Under the pieces are notes generated by a model. That model made no database searches. It saw only the letters and a list, made by a program, of their open reading frames with translations, and was not told the origin of the DNA. Both the position numbers and the translations under genes were made by a program. Shown here one piece after another: positions 32,701 to 43,990 of a stretch of DNA of 64,000 bases. The DNA comes from Tubulanus polymorphus. Lineage: Eukaryota; Nemertea; Palaeonemertea; Tubulaniformes; Tubulanidae. Positions within the stretch are counted from its first letter, which is position 1; each line of letters opens with the position of its first letter. The stretch spans positions 11,898,275-11,962,274 of the forward strand of contig NC_134032.1 in assembly GCF_964204645.1 (NCBI RefSeq), written 5' to 3'.

Positions 32701-33961
32701 GAAATACAATAAACGATGTAATTAAAAAAGTCGAAGTTGTTATATTTTGGCTTTATCGGGAAAATGTTTCGCGTGCATTAGCAAAACGTTTGCTACATCA
32801 AAACAGAAAAACACGTTTTTTCACAAAACGTTTTGAGTATCAGTTATACGTTCTGGGGAATATTCTACTCAGAATTCTATAACAGAAAATTTAAAAAAAG
32901 ACCAATTCAGAAATACTTTTCGATCAGTCTCATCTCGAAAACTTCGAAATTTAATATCTAGGTTTCAATCTAGTTATTTCTGATTTGTGTGTGACGGGCT
33001 TCGCTATGAAGGGGTTAATGAAATACTTACCCTCTCTACTGTATTCTAAATCCGTTGCTATGGTGGACACGTAATTCCATTTGAAGCGTTCGATAATTTC
33101 CGCCATCGCCCGGGCCTGATTGTCGTCGGCCGGAATCGTTCGGAAGAACGACGAATATTTCCGATCGCTGAGCAGCACCCTGGTGGAGAAATAGCTAACT
33201 AATGGAATATTGTATATAGCGAATAGGCCGGCAACCGCCGCGCTTATAAAACTTGACGAAGGACCTACTAATCCTACGATTGGTTTATTCAAACACGGCT
33301 CTAACGTTTTTTTCTGTTTCCTATATCTCCTCCTAGAGCTCGTGGTTCCGTTCGTCTCGCTGTAATTCCCGTAAATTGGCGCCGAAGTCGTCATTTCCGA
33401 TTTCGGTGACACGCTAGGTGGCGCCATGGTTGCTTTCTCCCATCGATCCTCGCGAGAACAATATGGCCGACCGTTCACGAGGCGACCTTGAACTTCGGGC
33501 ATTTTGAATTTCGTTTGATTGAACGTACAATAACATTTATTCGTTTTCGGATGGCCGCAAACTTTTTTTGCTTCGTCGGCGATTTCAGCCCATTTTTCGA
33601 TATCGTTAACGAATCCGACCGCTTGGTGCATGGCGGTGGGCACGTGCATGCACGTGTCCCGAAAATCGTAACCGATCCGAATTTTACGCCGACTTCGTCT
33701 GAAAAGCCGTTCCGAACGCTCGTTAAATTTATCGATTATGTAAATCATCGCCTCGACCGAAATGATATGCGACAGCGCCAACTGGCGGCAAACATTCGAC
33801 CGCTCATAAACGTCCGACATCATCCTGTTGTGTATGGGCAGTAGGCCACCGATTACATAGTCGCCATCTTTGTAAACTCGCGTGTGCTTTCCGTTAGCCA
33901 CCGCTGACCGGAAGCAGGCGCACGCAACAATGAACGTCAACGCCGAATGCACCGTTACCAT
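26757..33961 (-). CDS. Class C GPCR, divergent metabotropic glutamate receptor-like (4 exons)
   Basis: Exons on the minus strand: 33961-33031, 29892-29680, 29093-28425, 28063-26757. All three introns are phase 1 and the model gives 1039 residues. Signal peptide (about 1-22), Venus-flytrap ligand domain (about 30-590) with GPSSSFISA, FRTIPADDNQARAM and KWNYVSTIA, a nine-cysteine domain (about 612-670, exactly nine Cys from SIC to TWC), seven transmembrane segments (about 680-925, TM7 ending FCPKFYIVV), and a 110-residue tail rich in Ser, Thr and Pro. The lobe-1 loop near residues 165-225 is long and basic. Against known mGluRs, Ser/Thr (GPSSS, YFST), Asp (PADD) and Tyr (LEYS) positions of the glutamate site are kept, but the Arg before VEAM is Ser (ISVEAM) and the Asp of the SDGW segment is Glu (CESWAS). 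Ligand therefore uncertain. Confidence 0.9.
28165..28312. repeat. Short inverted-repeat element in receptor intron 3
   Basis: Starts ATAGCCGGTTTCATAGTCAT and ends AACTATGGAATTGGCC. Related to 23230-23365. More diverged. Confidence 0.5.
29465..29545 (-). repeat. tRNA-like fragment in receptor intron 2
   Basis: The minus strand carries TAGCCTGGGGGATAGAG (A-box-like) and GGGTTCAAGTCCCG (B-box with a good T-arm). A possible anticodon loop CTCATAA would read Met, but its stem pairs poorly and the acceptor stem does not form. Pseudo-tRNA or SINE head. Confidence 0.5.
29893..33030 (-). other. Intron 1 of class C receptor
   Basis: A 3.1-kb intron with no supported exon on either strand. Holds the GGATTA repeat at 31441-31467 and the AT-rich tract that follows it. 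Confidence 0.5.
31441..31467. repeat. (GGATTA)n short tandem repeat
   Basis: Just over four units. It is immediately followed by ATTTTATTTACACTCCAACC, a layout seen at the 3' end of some retroelements inserted on the opposite strand. Not a perfect TTAGGG telomere repeat. Confidence 0.75.
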
Positions 33962-34978
33962 GGTAAAAACGGTCGTTAATATTCGAACTATCCAATTGCG
34001 AGCATTCTCCGCCCAATTACGTTATCCATGTATGTACGTAAACACAAGAGCGGCAAAGGTCTTCATAACAGTAACGTGCCTATATAGCGTGGAAACTGAG
34101 TCACCTCATATACTCACTTTTAACAAGACTTATATTTCGGTAGCTTATCTAATCCAGTTGCAATTGCATCGAGATGAAAAAAAAATATACGTAAACCTAG
34201 CTCTATTTAATAGTCGCTTGTGTTCTGCAGTTGTCAAAACAGACAGCGATGCGGGTACAGTTTCATCCGCTCTTCCTGCTCCCCAATCCTTCCTACCTTC
34301 CATCCACGCTCACATTATTACTATGAAACATGCGGTTGTTTTGATTCATCGAACAGGATGGGTTATCGGTATCCTCCGTATTACAGTGCTGTATGGTGTA
34401 AATATTTAAATAACGCCAGGGGAAGCCAACAGTTACAAATTCCATCCGTATTAACCGGCATGGAATTCTTTTTCTAATTGAAAATGACGAATTCCATATA
34501 TCATGCTACTGGAGGGCTCAAATAATAGCACTTCAAACCTTAATGAAATCCTGTGGTTGTTGGTATTCTAAAAGCACAGCTCTTGAACTATAGGACACGT
34601 ATTCATCGTAGAAAATGACCTATTGCGTGCTTGGTGTATTAATTACCCCGATAATTGTATAATTGCCCTAAAATACTTGTCTCGACTTTTTAGCATCGTG
34701 GTGATAGCTGGCATATTTTGTATATATGCTTACTGAAACAACAAACATACCAATGTCAAGGACATGTAACATTTGGTAAGTTGAAAGTTCGGCAGATGGC
34801 GCAAGGGTAGCAAAGATGCCGTCATCACTAAAGCAGAAAGTGTTAATATATTTTGACTGGTAAACTTATATGAAAATTTCGATGTTCGAATATAATAAAT
34901 TATGAATGTAATCAATTTGAGAATATACGTTGATTTGATGAATTGAGAAGTCCCGTAATAGAATTTTTGAATAAAGCC
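33962..34978. other. Intergenic between class C receptor and PAN-lectin gene
   Basis: No exon recognised. The first few hundred bases include the 5' UTR and promoter of the minus-strand receptor; no core element is clear. Confidence 0.4.
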
Positions 34979-36549
34979 TCAGACGGATGGCGTTGTGGAC
35001 GGTACGTTGGGCGTCTGGCAAATGAAATGTATTTCTCTGTTGCAATCGCCAACGCCCCACTGAACAGAAGTCGTATTCTGCGTTATCGCTTTGTAATAAA
35101 CACAGCCGTCACGTGGTTCGCCGGCCGACAAATTCAAGTCGTACTCGATCAACCGTCTCGTGCTGCCATCTTTATTCACCCAGAACAACTGTCCGTCTAT
35201 TCGTTTGGCACTGATGAAGAAATCAGCTGAAATATATAGATATGACAGATTGTATCACAACGGGTTGAATTTCCGTGCATCTAATTTGGAATAATTACGC
35301 GCAAGGCGAACTTGAGAATGGCTGGCGGGCAAATTCTGGGCCATTCTTTTTAATTCAAGATAGAGACCGGCAACCAGTCTAGATGAACTCTAGTGCCACT
35401 TACTGAAAAGCTTTATGAACTGCATAGGTAAATGAATGACCACCAACCATCTTAACCCCTAATTGCAACAACACGAAGCACCATACAACTTGCGCAGTGC
35501 CGCACCAGCATTGCTCAGTTGAAAGGTTCTAAATTCATACGTATATATACAAAACAAGGCTAACTTGGTTCACACTCGCACTACCAAGCGGATCCCTGAT
35601 TGCCACAGTAGCTTCGATAATAAATTCAAATGAAATTCTTTTAACAATATTTTCCTCACCTTCGTATTCATTTTCCCAATCAATAACGCCCAATCCAGTA
35701 GCCATATATCGTGCGATTATATTATTGTCTTCGAGTGTCGGGGGTTGCGCAAGTATTGCTTCGTGATAGCAGTAATGCTGTAGCGCCTCCTGGAATGTTC
35801 TACGATCTCTAGCCATTCGGTAACACAACGAACTGTTTTCTGGACACATGGGGAAATACGTCCAATCATGAACCTCTTCTGTATAACAGTATTACAAGCA
35901 TAACATGATATATTAAGTCAAGTCCCAGTTCAGTTGCGGAGCAGTCAAAAAGCGTTCTTCAATCTTTACGATTGGTTGTTACCTTTACCTTTTGTTGTTA
36001 GACTGTGTATCATAGAACTAAAATGACCTTAGCGTCATTACTGAGCAACCGCCCCTGGGAGGGGGGTAAGAATTATATTTGCCACATGTTCTGCTATTAA
36101 ATTCAATTCTATTGAGTTTGAGATATTCTGTGTAGTTTTATATTTGATCTTTCGTAAAAACATTGAATTTCAAGATGCAAATTGTTCAAAAATGAACTGA
36201 TTTCTACAGGGAGTAAAACATATCTTAATTGAACTGCGTCCAGTATTGAAATTATAGGTTCACGTCCAAACTCACCGGAAGAAGAGAAATAAATGAATCT
36301 TGCTTCCTCCGCATGGGGGCGCTCCGAGCTCGATCTTGGTATCTGGCAGCTTCCGTCCTGATTGACAGAAAATTTCGAACAATTCGGTTTAGTCGCTGCT
36401 AAGCACATGCGTGCGCAACTGATCGACGGATAGGTGTATTTCAAATCCGCTAGGGGTCGCTCGTGCGACTGTTTGTAAACGTACAGTCGTCCTTGACACG
36501 CGGCCAACAGAATCGACGTCATAACCGGTAATACGATGAACGAAGCCAT
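34979..36549 (-). CDS. Secreted PAN/apple plus C-type lectin domain protein (3 exons)
   Basis: Exons 36549-36276, 35878-35660, 35226-34979, both introns phase 1, 246 residues. Signal peptide (about 1-20). A PAN/apple-like segment (about 22-90) has Cys in SISCARMC, PNCSKF and GSCQI. The C-type lectin fold (about 95-235) has CPENSSLCYRM, EALQHYC, the AxLAxPxTxEDN pattern, a DFFISA segment in place of WIGL, DGCVYY and CNREIHFICQ. No EPN, QPD or WND sugar-binding motif is present, so calcium-dependent sugar binding is not predicted. The short C-terminal tail is Thr/Pro-rich (PNVPSTTPSV). Likely secreted recognition or mucosal protein. It is the first of three genes with the same PAN-first layout on this strand. 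Confidence 0.85.
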
Positions 36550-38910
36550 AGTTTCCGGTATAATCTCACCCGATACTTAACACGATATCACGCTACAGCG
36601 CGCACCGGAAGTTATATGAGAAAACCAATAGAATATGGAGAATATAGTTCCAAAATTGCGATCGTGCAAACTCTTAGATTGAGATTCAGAACAGTCCTAC
36701 CTAGCTTCCGTCCCTTCTCTCTTTTTCTCTCTTTTTCGGGCCGAAAAGGCTAAACAGCATCTTGTAGACTTATAGACTGATTTTGATAAGTTACAGGTTG
36801 TGGCCGTCCTCGATCAATTTCTACCCCTTTTACTGTAATATATACCCTTCGGGTCAGTTTAAACTATAATTTTTTTTCCGATTTACTCGTTGCTTTCAGA
36901 CTCGTTCGCTATCCGATGTAATGTTGATTTCCACTGAATGAGTTTTAAGTTTGCACTACATGTATATTGTACACGAAAACAGTATTCAAAACCAATAAGT
37001 TTGAATATTTCATTAATGATCGCAAAGTGAAGTGTGCAGTTGAATTCGATCGACAACCACTCTCCTCTCTGTTTACTGGAAGATAACCTTTTACCGTTTT
37101 TAGTGTAGGCTATTTAGTACATCTTGATTAAATTCGGTACCTATTTCCGTTTCTAATCTAATCCACTGTGAACGAGTTACTTGAGACATTACCCTTCTTT
37201 CTTAACATAAACGTTAATCCATTGAAAGTAGTAGTAACTACCTAACGCCATCTATTGAGAACTATCATTAGTAACACCAGATGGCGCTTTCGTAGAACGT
37301 ATTGATAACGATATCTCATCGAATACGTACCCGGACTATTTTCAGATCAACGAAAACTTTAATAAGTCTTTGACAACTGTTTTGAACCGAATTCAGAACG
37401 CTTTTGAAACTATTTCCTTTCGATCCGAAATCGTTCAGGATATCAAGCCCGATTCAAATACGCGCCCGTGTTTTCAGAAATCCAATCTCGGAATCAATAA
37501 ATCCGAATTCTCGAATGCTCTGGTACGCGCCGAAGATAAAATCAGCATCCATGACGGCTGCGGAATCCGAGGCGAAAGAAACCATTTCATAACTTTCATC
37601 TCTCAATTTCTATACGGCTCAGCGCCTCCTGTGAGCGGATATGACGTCACAGCCGTTAACTCACGAAGTACCTGACTCGCTTTGACGTCGCGAAATTTCC
37701 GCATTTCCGCCGAAGTATATCGTATTTTTACGGTAAAATCGATGCGAAACACGTTTAGCCAACAAAGCTCGGCTACAGAGTAGAATTTATTGTTATTAAC
37801 TACACCTCGCGATAAAACTTATACCTGAGGAATAATAATGTCTTTTCGTAAGTAATCACATCGTTATTTCGCGGTGTAGATATTAAACGATCGTTTTATT
37901 CGGTGGAAAGCTCTGTTTATCCCCAATTAACTATCAAATAATGATGCTATTTTATAGACTACAAGGTCGAATTGGGTTTAGTCCGTCTGGATAACGAGCA
38001 ATCATCTCAACGATAATCGGGGACCAGGACACTTGGACAAAGAAGACAACCAGGGTCCAAACGAAATGGAAGGACACTTTTCGGATTAAGTAGCCACGAT
38101 GAGCAAGTTGAGGATGAATGGCAAATATGCCAGATTGTGACAATCACTGTAATGCTATGGACAACTTAAATTGCAAGGCCGGGCCGAAACCCTCCTAGAT
38201 CCACCCATGCCCAAAAAGGTCAAATTATATACAAGAATAAACAACTGTTAGATATATGATATGATTTATTTGCATGCAAGATCGCTACATTTAGTTTAAA
38301 TATAGATACAGAGTTTAAGTAAAACAATGAACCCAATAAATTATGCGAGGAATTACTCGAGAAGCCACTCTTACATACACACAGAAACGCTGATTCACAT
38401 TCATTCCTTACCAAACAAAACTAATACATGTACATGTACATAGAAAATCGTTAGAATATATACAGATGAATAACACGGAATGTTTCAATGCATAATGAAA
38501 TATGTTTTAATGCAGAATAAGAAAGCATCAGTCTAAACAGAGTTTTACATCGATAACTGACAAATAAAAACACGATTTATCTTTCTGCGAGTTCGATATA
38601 ATGGAAAAAACTTGATGAAACTTGGATATGAATAAAATTAAGGAAAAAGCTGTAAATTCTAATTGTGAAAGACCATCGAATCAACACCATGGATGACCTC
38701 GAAAAACTGGCCTCAAAAATTTTGAAAGCGCTATTCAATAATGGGAATTCATACCAAAACAACATACGACATTAACATCGAGGAATAAAAATTATGTAAG
38801 TTTTGCGAAAGGCAAACGCAGTAAAGTCGTAATTGGTGACCGTCACTGCTATGCTGATATGAGATGTATTGTTAATGCGATTATGTTACTTCTGGTTTTG
38901 CATGGTTTAG
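36550..38910. other. Intergenic, no gene supported
   Basis: Contains a (TC)-rich patch near 36715-36740 and an inverted pair of GCCATCT / AGATGGC near 37250-37285. ORFs at 37370-37675 (+) and 37952-38143 (-) lack recognisable domains or splice context; the latter is hydrophobic (VWTLVVFFVQVSW) and could be a gene relic. Confidence 0.4.
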
Positions 38911-40467
38911 CTATTTTTTAGCAGGTTTGGTCTCAGTAGTTGTAGTCGGGTCTGACGTAACAGGAATAGGTGGTGGTGGTATCAACATTGGTGGATCCGT
39001 TGGTTGGGGCCTGTACATTCCGCTACCTACCGCCGTCCTAACACCACTGGTAGTTGTGGGAGGGTCTGCAACTGGCGGCATAGGTGGTATTAACATTGGT
39101 GGATCGGTTGGTCGGGGCCTGTACATTCCTTTACCTACCGCCGTCCTAACAGTAGTCGTTGTGGGCTGCGGCGAATGGTTTTCTGGAAAATGTCAATGAG
39201 GCCTAATATAGACCTGCACTTAATTTGAATGAATGGAGTTAAACCACTCAAAATAATCGACTTTTTGAGTACCGTCTCCTAATCAATTTAATTCATCGAT
39301 TGCATTGTTGTACCGGTACCGCATTGAATTCCTATAGTGCCCTTTTCATTGTGGGATTACTCATTTATTACGTATGCATAGAATTAGAGATTTTCAACCG
39401 CCTGTGTGCAAAACCAGCCATTTTTTCATAATATATTAAGCATTAGGCTACAGTACGCGATTACTCTTGCCCATCCCCCTCCTACTCTGACCGATAAATG
39501 TACGCCAAACTGGTAGTATTATTACCCTCCCCCTCAACCTATAACTCTTAACCATGTATCAGTCATCTTGGTGTAATATCTATGAGAATGCTTCGAATCC
39601 GAAGGGTAATTTCAAAATATTTGGATTAATTGTCTCGATGTTCGCTTAAATGAGTCACTATAACTCATCACATTTGAAATAAAACTTTAGGTAAATTTAT
39701 GTTTTTCATAACTTAACACCAAAGCTATATTTCCCAGGAAAGAAGCTAATATGTTCAAATCCAAGAAATTTGACAAAATGGAGGATTTTCTCTCTCATTC
39801 AACTGGACTTAAGGAGTCTTTTTGCCAATCCATCTAATTGGTACAGAACTGGAAATATATCGGATATTCAGTTGTTGTCCGCGATTTTTGGCATTCTGTT
39901 AAGACATAAATGAGGTATGTACCCCAAAAAGTAAGCAAAATATCCCAGAAAAACAGGTCTCATCAATTAATAAATAGACATTAGACCATTGTGGATTTTG
40001 TTTAGAGTCTAGTGCGAGTCGGGTTGCCAACTCCATGCGCGCCTTTCGTGCACTGGATCTCATCAAAATGGCGATTCAAGATGGCTGCTTCGATATGAAA
40101 ATGTGTATAAATGAGTAACTTTGAACTACACATAAAACTTACCATTGATGAATAAGACTTGGTTTGGTGGTATTTTGGTTGAAACCACCACCGCCATTTG
40201 TTTCGAATCGAAAATGTCGCATCGTTTTTCGTCCTCCGCATATTTGAATCCACCGCAAGCATTGTTGGCCGTATCCATGCAACGAACCGCGCAGCCAATC
40301 AACGATACGCTTTTCGAACCGTTATCAATCTTCGCAGGGGTCGTTGCTTGCATATTTCCTCCAGGGATTTTCTTGAATAGGAAATTTTGACTTTCGATTC
40401 CCGGCATCAGCGATGACGTCAAAAGCAACAAACACCAGCAGACGATCAACATAAGCACTGACGTCAT
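38911..40467 (-). CDS. Secreted PAN-domain protein with proline-rich repeat tail (2 exons)
   Basis: Exons 40467-40143 and 39182-38911 joined by a phase-1 intron, 198 residues. Signal peptide (about 1-27), then a PAN/apple-like domain (about 28-108) with LIGCAVRCMDTANNACGGF and EKRCDIF. The second exon encodes two copies of a unit of about 36 residues: VRTAVGKGMYRPRPTDPPML, IPPMPP and a Thr run, ending KPAKK. This looks like a stalk or O-glycosylated mucin-like tail. The PAN exon is 325 nt, exactly the length of that of the neighbouring gene at 41806-42130, and the two are similar in protein sequence, so they are recent paralogues whose second halves differ. Binding partner unknown. Confidence 0.82.
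39353..39515. mobile_element. MITE, degraded copy, in PAN gene intron
   Basis: GGGATTACTCATTTATTACG followed by interior sequence shared with 61487-61654 (GCCATTTTTTCATA; ATTAAGCATTA; CAGTACGC). The right end is decayed. Confidence 0.65.
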
Positions 40468-40966
40468 TTTTTTGTGTATATACTAGTCCTGCGCGAGTAA
40501 ATTTTCCGCAAGGAAAAGTGAAGCCAAGCCGGACTATCATATATCCTGTAGTGAGGATGTGCCTTCTCGCTTTAATGATCGGAAGTTCGAATGACAGAAA
40601 AAACCGATATAAAGTTTGAGAACGCTACGCAGCAGCCACCTCTTGTTTGAAGTGTGGTTCATGAATAGATTATTAGCTACGTGTAAGAGTCCCGTGCGGT
40701 TTTTCTTCCAATAAAATCGAATTTGACAAATGAGACAAAAATCATCGAATATTCGAAGGTTAATACCGATTGGCACAATATTTCATTCCAGTCCATCGCC
40801 ATACGTAACCACATATTTTTGCTGCAGTAACAAATGTTTTTCAATAGTTTTTAGATTTGACATACAAGTAGTTTTGAAGCCGTTAAAAAACTAGTTAATA
40901 TCGCAAATACAGCGGTGCAGAAGATCTATGTCGAAATAAAGTTTTGAATCCAGGATTCTAAAATTC

Positions 40967-42130
40967 TTAATCGGTACCGGTATATTCACAGATATAGTAG
41001 AGATTTTCTTCGTTTGTTCCTGTGTCCCAATCACCTGATGCCTTCATAATAGCAGGCTTGTTGTCGAATAATCGATCTTTATTTGAGCTAGCAGGCTCGT
41101 AGCGTACTGGTGAATCGTCAGATAACCACCACCACCACCCTTCGTAATAATCGGACCCCAAGTACACAGATTCGGCTAAACAAAAACAAAAAGATAAGTT
41201 TGTAAATAAGAGCGGACACATTTCAATGGCAATAGAGGATCTACCAGGTGTGGGTGTGCTGTAGGACATCGAATTGGTAATGTTAGTTGCATAACCTAAT
41301 ATGTGCCCCTATCCTCCTAATGAGGCTGGCTCCCAACACGAATGAAGAATATTTTGAGGTGAGAGAGAGGGTGGTAAAAGTATTATTCAATGAAGATAAT
41401 CTCGATTCAAGAGAACTAGAGGAACGTAGGCCTAGTAGGGTTCGAACATCACGCTTACCATTCAGTCCGCGCTGGCTGAATTGATTCAGAACGAAGTCCC
41501 GAAGTTTGGAATTTTCCTCGATTGTTTTGGGTTCCGCCAATTTACCACCTTTTGATTTACAATTGCTTTCTGCTTCGTAGGACGTAGCCATATCCCTACT
41601 TAGCTCATATTTGGTATTCCCTCCGTTTTGCGGTTGTGAGGTGGCTCGAGAAGTGTTACATTCTATTGAAGCAAATGAAAATGAATTCAATTTATATAGG
41701 CCTATATGCCTTATGAGAATTTTGAATATAAGCTAATGAATAAATCGCACCAGGTGCGCTAAATGTTCAGTTTCCAAATGCGACGTTTACGTTCTCTAAA
41801 CTTACCTTTCGATTTGGATACTTTGATAAACACAACCTGATTCGTCGAAGTTTTAGGTGATGATTTTTTCGAACGAATTGCTTGTCTCAAATTGAGAATG
41901 TCACACTGTTCTCCCTCGCGCGTATATTTGAATCCATGACAAGCATTGTTGGTTGCCTCTACGCAACGAACGGCGCAACCAATCAAAGATGAACTTTTAA
42001 AACCGCTGCCAATCAACGCCGGTATAGAATTGGTGTAGAATTTTTTGAATTCGAAGTTCCGAACTTCGATTGCACGAGTCGATGACGTCACAAAACAGCA
42101 GACGACCAAAGCAATAACTGACGACATCAT
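40967..42130 (-). CDS. Secreted PAN plus C-type lectin-like protein (3 exons)
   Basis: Exons 42130-41806, 41662-41459, 41175-40967, both introns phase 1, 245 residues. Signal peptide (about 1-20), PAN/apple-like domain (about 22-108) with LIGCAVRCVEATNNACHGF and EQCDIL, then a C-type-lectin-like domain: ESNCKSKGGKLAEPKTIEEN, VYLGSDYYEGWWWWLSDD, DWDTGTNEEN and YYICEY. Only the outer disulfide cysteines are evident; the inner pair usual for this fold is missing. A WWWW run is unusual. An N-terminal Lys/Ser-rich linker (KKSSPKTS) follows the PAN domain. Same gene architecture as 34979-36549 but the PAN half is closest to the gene at 38911-40467. Confidence 0.83.
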
Positions 42131-43319
42131 TGCAATGATGTTAATTTTTCTGAACTAATGAATTTCAAAAAATTAACAAAAATATCTTGAATACATAAGC
42201 CTAATCCTTTGCCTTTTTGCTGCGGAGAGTTTTGTCGGTTGACATGTCGTTTAATTCTGATTGCCGAATGTAAAACATTTCATCGAGCACAGTGTTTGAC
42301 AACACTTGCTGAAAATATGAATTGCATCATTTCGGATACGGGGAGCTCAGGTACCATTAGCTCAAATGACGTTTTCCATCGCCGAAACTCGATTGGAGTT
42401 GACCTATTTCCGTTTTTGCTGAAGTCGTCAAAATATTCCGGTGCCAATATTTCCATACCCTAGGTGTCAAGTTTAAAATGGTCTTTAGGATTTCATCGAT
42501 CTGCAGTACCGGAAGTGCCCGCGGCATGAGCACGGGTGAAATTTGAAACCATCAATTTGGCGCGCTTGCCTCGAAGCGGAAGGGGAGTGGGACACAAACT
42601 ATACCTGGACTGTTCCTGCCAGCCCTGCTAAGTGAGTGCTCATAAAATACTAGGCAACGTCCATTAGTTACTTAAAGTGGGTATCATATGAAGCGCAAGT
42701 ATTATTATTGAGGAAAGCGAACGGAAGTATGGATCACTGATGATGAACCCTGGAAAGCGAGTACAAGGAACGACTTCCAGATGATATGTAAACCTTGTCT
42801 AAATACTCGGTTTATCACTCGTGCATGAACGTTATCATTTTTCTGATTTCTAACGTATTCCCTTATACGCCTTAGTCGGACTTCGCTTACCTCGGACCGA
42901 TTTCACCGGTCCCAGTTTGTCTTCAGTTAAGCGAGCTTTACTGTATCATGGTTGAACAGGCACTGGCAAGTGGTGGTTTCGCAGGTAAGCGCGCGCGCGC
43001 TAGCCGACACCTGTAAGCGAGTATTTGCAGCTGTCCCGTTTTTGAGTGTTTGCATATAAAGATTTTTATTATTTTATCTGACGCGCTGATAAAATGAAGC
43101 GATAGTGCATTAAGCATATCAAATATACGTATACCGAAAACTTAAACGTATAGGATTTACTAAAAATAACCCCATCCTAGTTCTGCCATAACGAAGTAAG
43201 TTTTTGTTGCAGCTTTCTGCAATCACGTATTGACGTATCACGTATTAATCATATAACTTAATTACAAAATACATAGGCCTAGCTATATGATTTATATCAT
43301 ATGTATGTATGTGGTCGAA
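42131..43319. other. Intergenic, no firm gene
   Basis: Mostly featureless. A possible short first exon on the plus strand, ATG at 42949 to donor G|GTAAGC at 42985 (M-V-E-Q-A-L-A-S-G-G-F-A), has a good donor but no partner exon in a matching phase was found. Confidence 0.3.
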
Positions 43320-43990
43320 GTATAGTCGGGCTCGGTAGAATTCTACCTCGGCTAGTTACATACTGAGTAAGGGTTGAGAGGGAGAGGGAGAGGGAGAGGG
43401 AGAGGGAGAGGGAGAGGGAGAGGGAGAGGGAGAGGGAGAGGGAGAGGGAGAGGGAGAGGGAGAGGGAGAGGGAGAGGGAGAGGGAGAGGGAGAGGGAGAG
43501 GGAGAGGGAGAGGGAGAGGGAGAGGGAGAGGGAGAGGGAGAGGGAGAGGGAGAGGGAGAGGGAGAGGGAGAGGGAGAGGGAGAGGGAGAGGGAGAGGGAG
43601 AGGGAGAGAGAGATGATAGACTTTGCGTGTCTCTTATTCGGTGGGGACTGGTAGAATTATACCTGAGTCGCTGTCAAATACTGAATAAGAGTAGAAATAC
43701 AGTAGACTCTGTCTTTTACTGCGGTCGAGTTGAGACCAGTAAAATTCTACCCCGAGTTGCTGTCAAATACTGAGTAAGAATTTGTGAAATACAGTAGACT
43801 CTGTCTCTTACTGCGGTCAAGTTGAGACAGGAGACTCACAAAGCGGTAAAGTTGAGACTGGTAAAATTCTACCTGAATTGGGGTCGAATAGTGAGTAAGA
43901 GTTTGAGAAATACAAACTCTGTCTTTTGGCAAAATTCTACCTCGACTTTGTTTCCAGTACTGAGTAAAACATCTGAGTAATACGAAAGAC
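43320..43990. repeat. Minisatellite, inverted copy of the 1.3-1.9 kb family
   Basis: Units such as AAAATTCTACCCCGAGTTGC and ATACTGAGTAAG, CAGTAGACTCTGTC are the reverse complement of the array near 1400. About three to four diverged units, interrupted by the hexanucleotide run at 43377-43612. Confidence 0.85.
43377..43612. repeat. (GAGAGG)n hexanucleotide microsatellite, about 39 units
   Basis: About 236 bp of uninterrupted GAGAGG repeats, ending in a GAGAGA variant. It lies inside a minisatellite unit, between GAGTAAGGGTT and AGACTTTGCG. It is open in one frame as Arg-Gly repeats, which is a by-product of the repeat. Confidence 0.97.

Noticed and set aside
37370-37675. 101-codon plus-strand ORF
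   Set aside because: No recognisable domain, odd composition, and no splice or promoter support.
43374-43616. 80-residue Arg-Gly ORF
   Set aside because: It is only the translation of a GAGAGG hexanucleotide run; no start context, flanking exon or gene.
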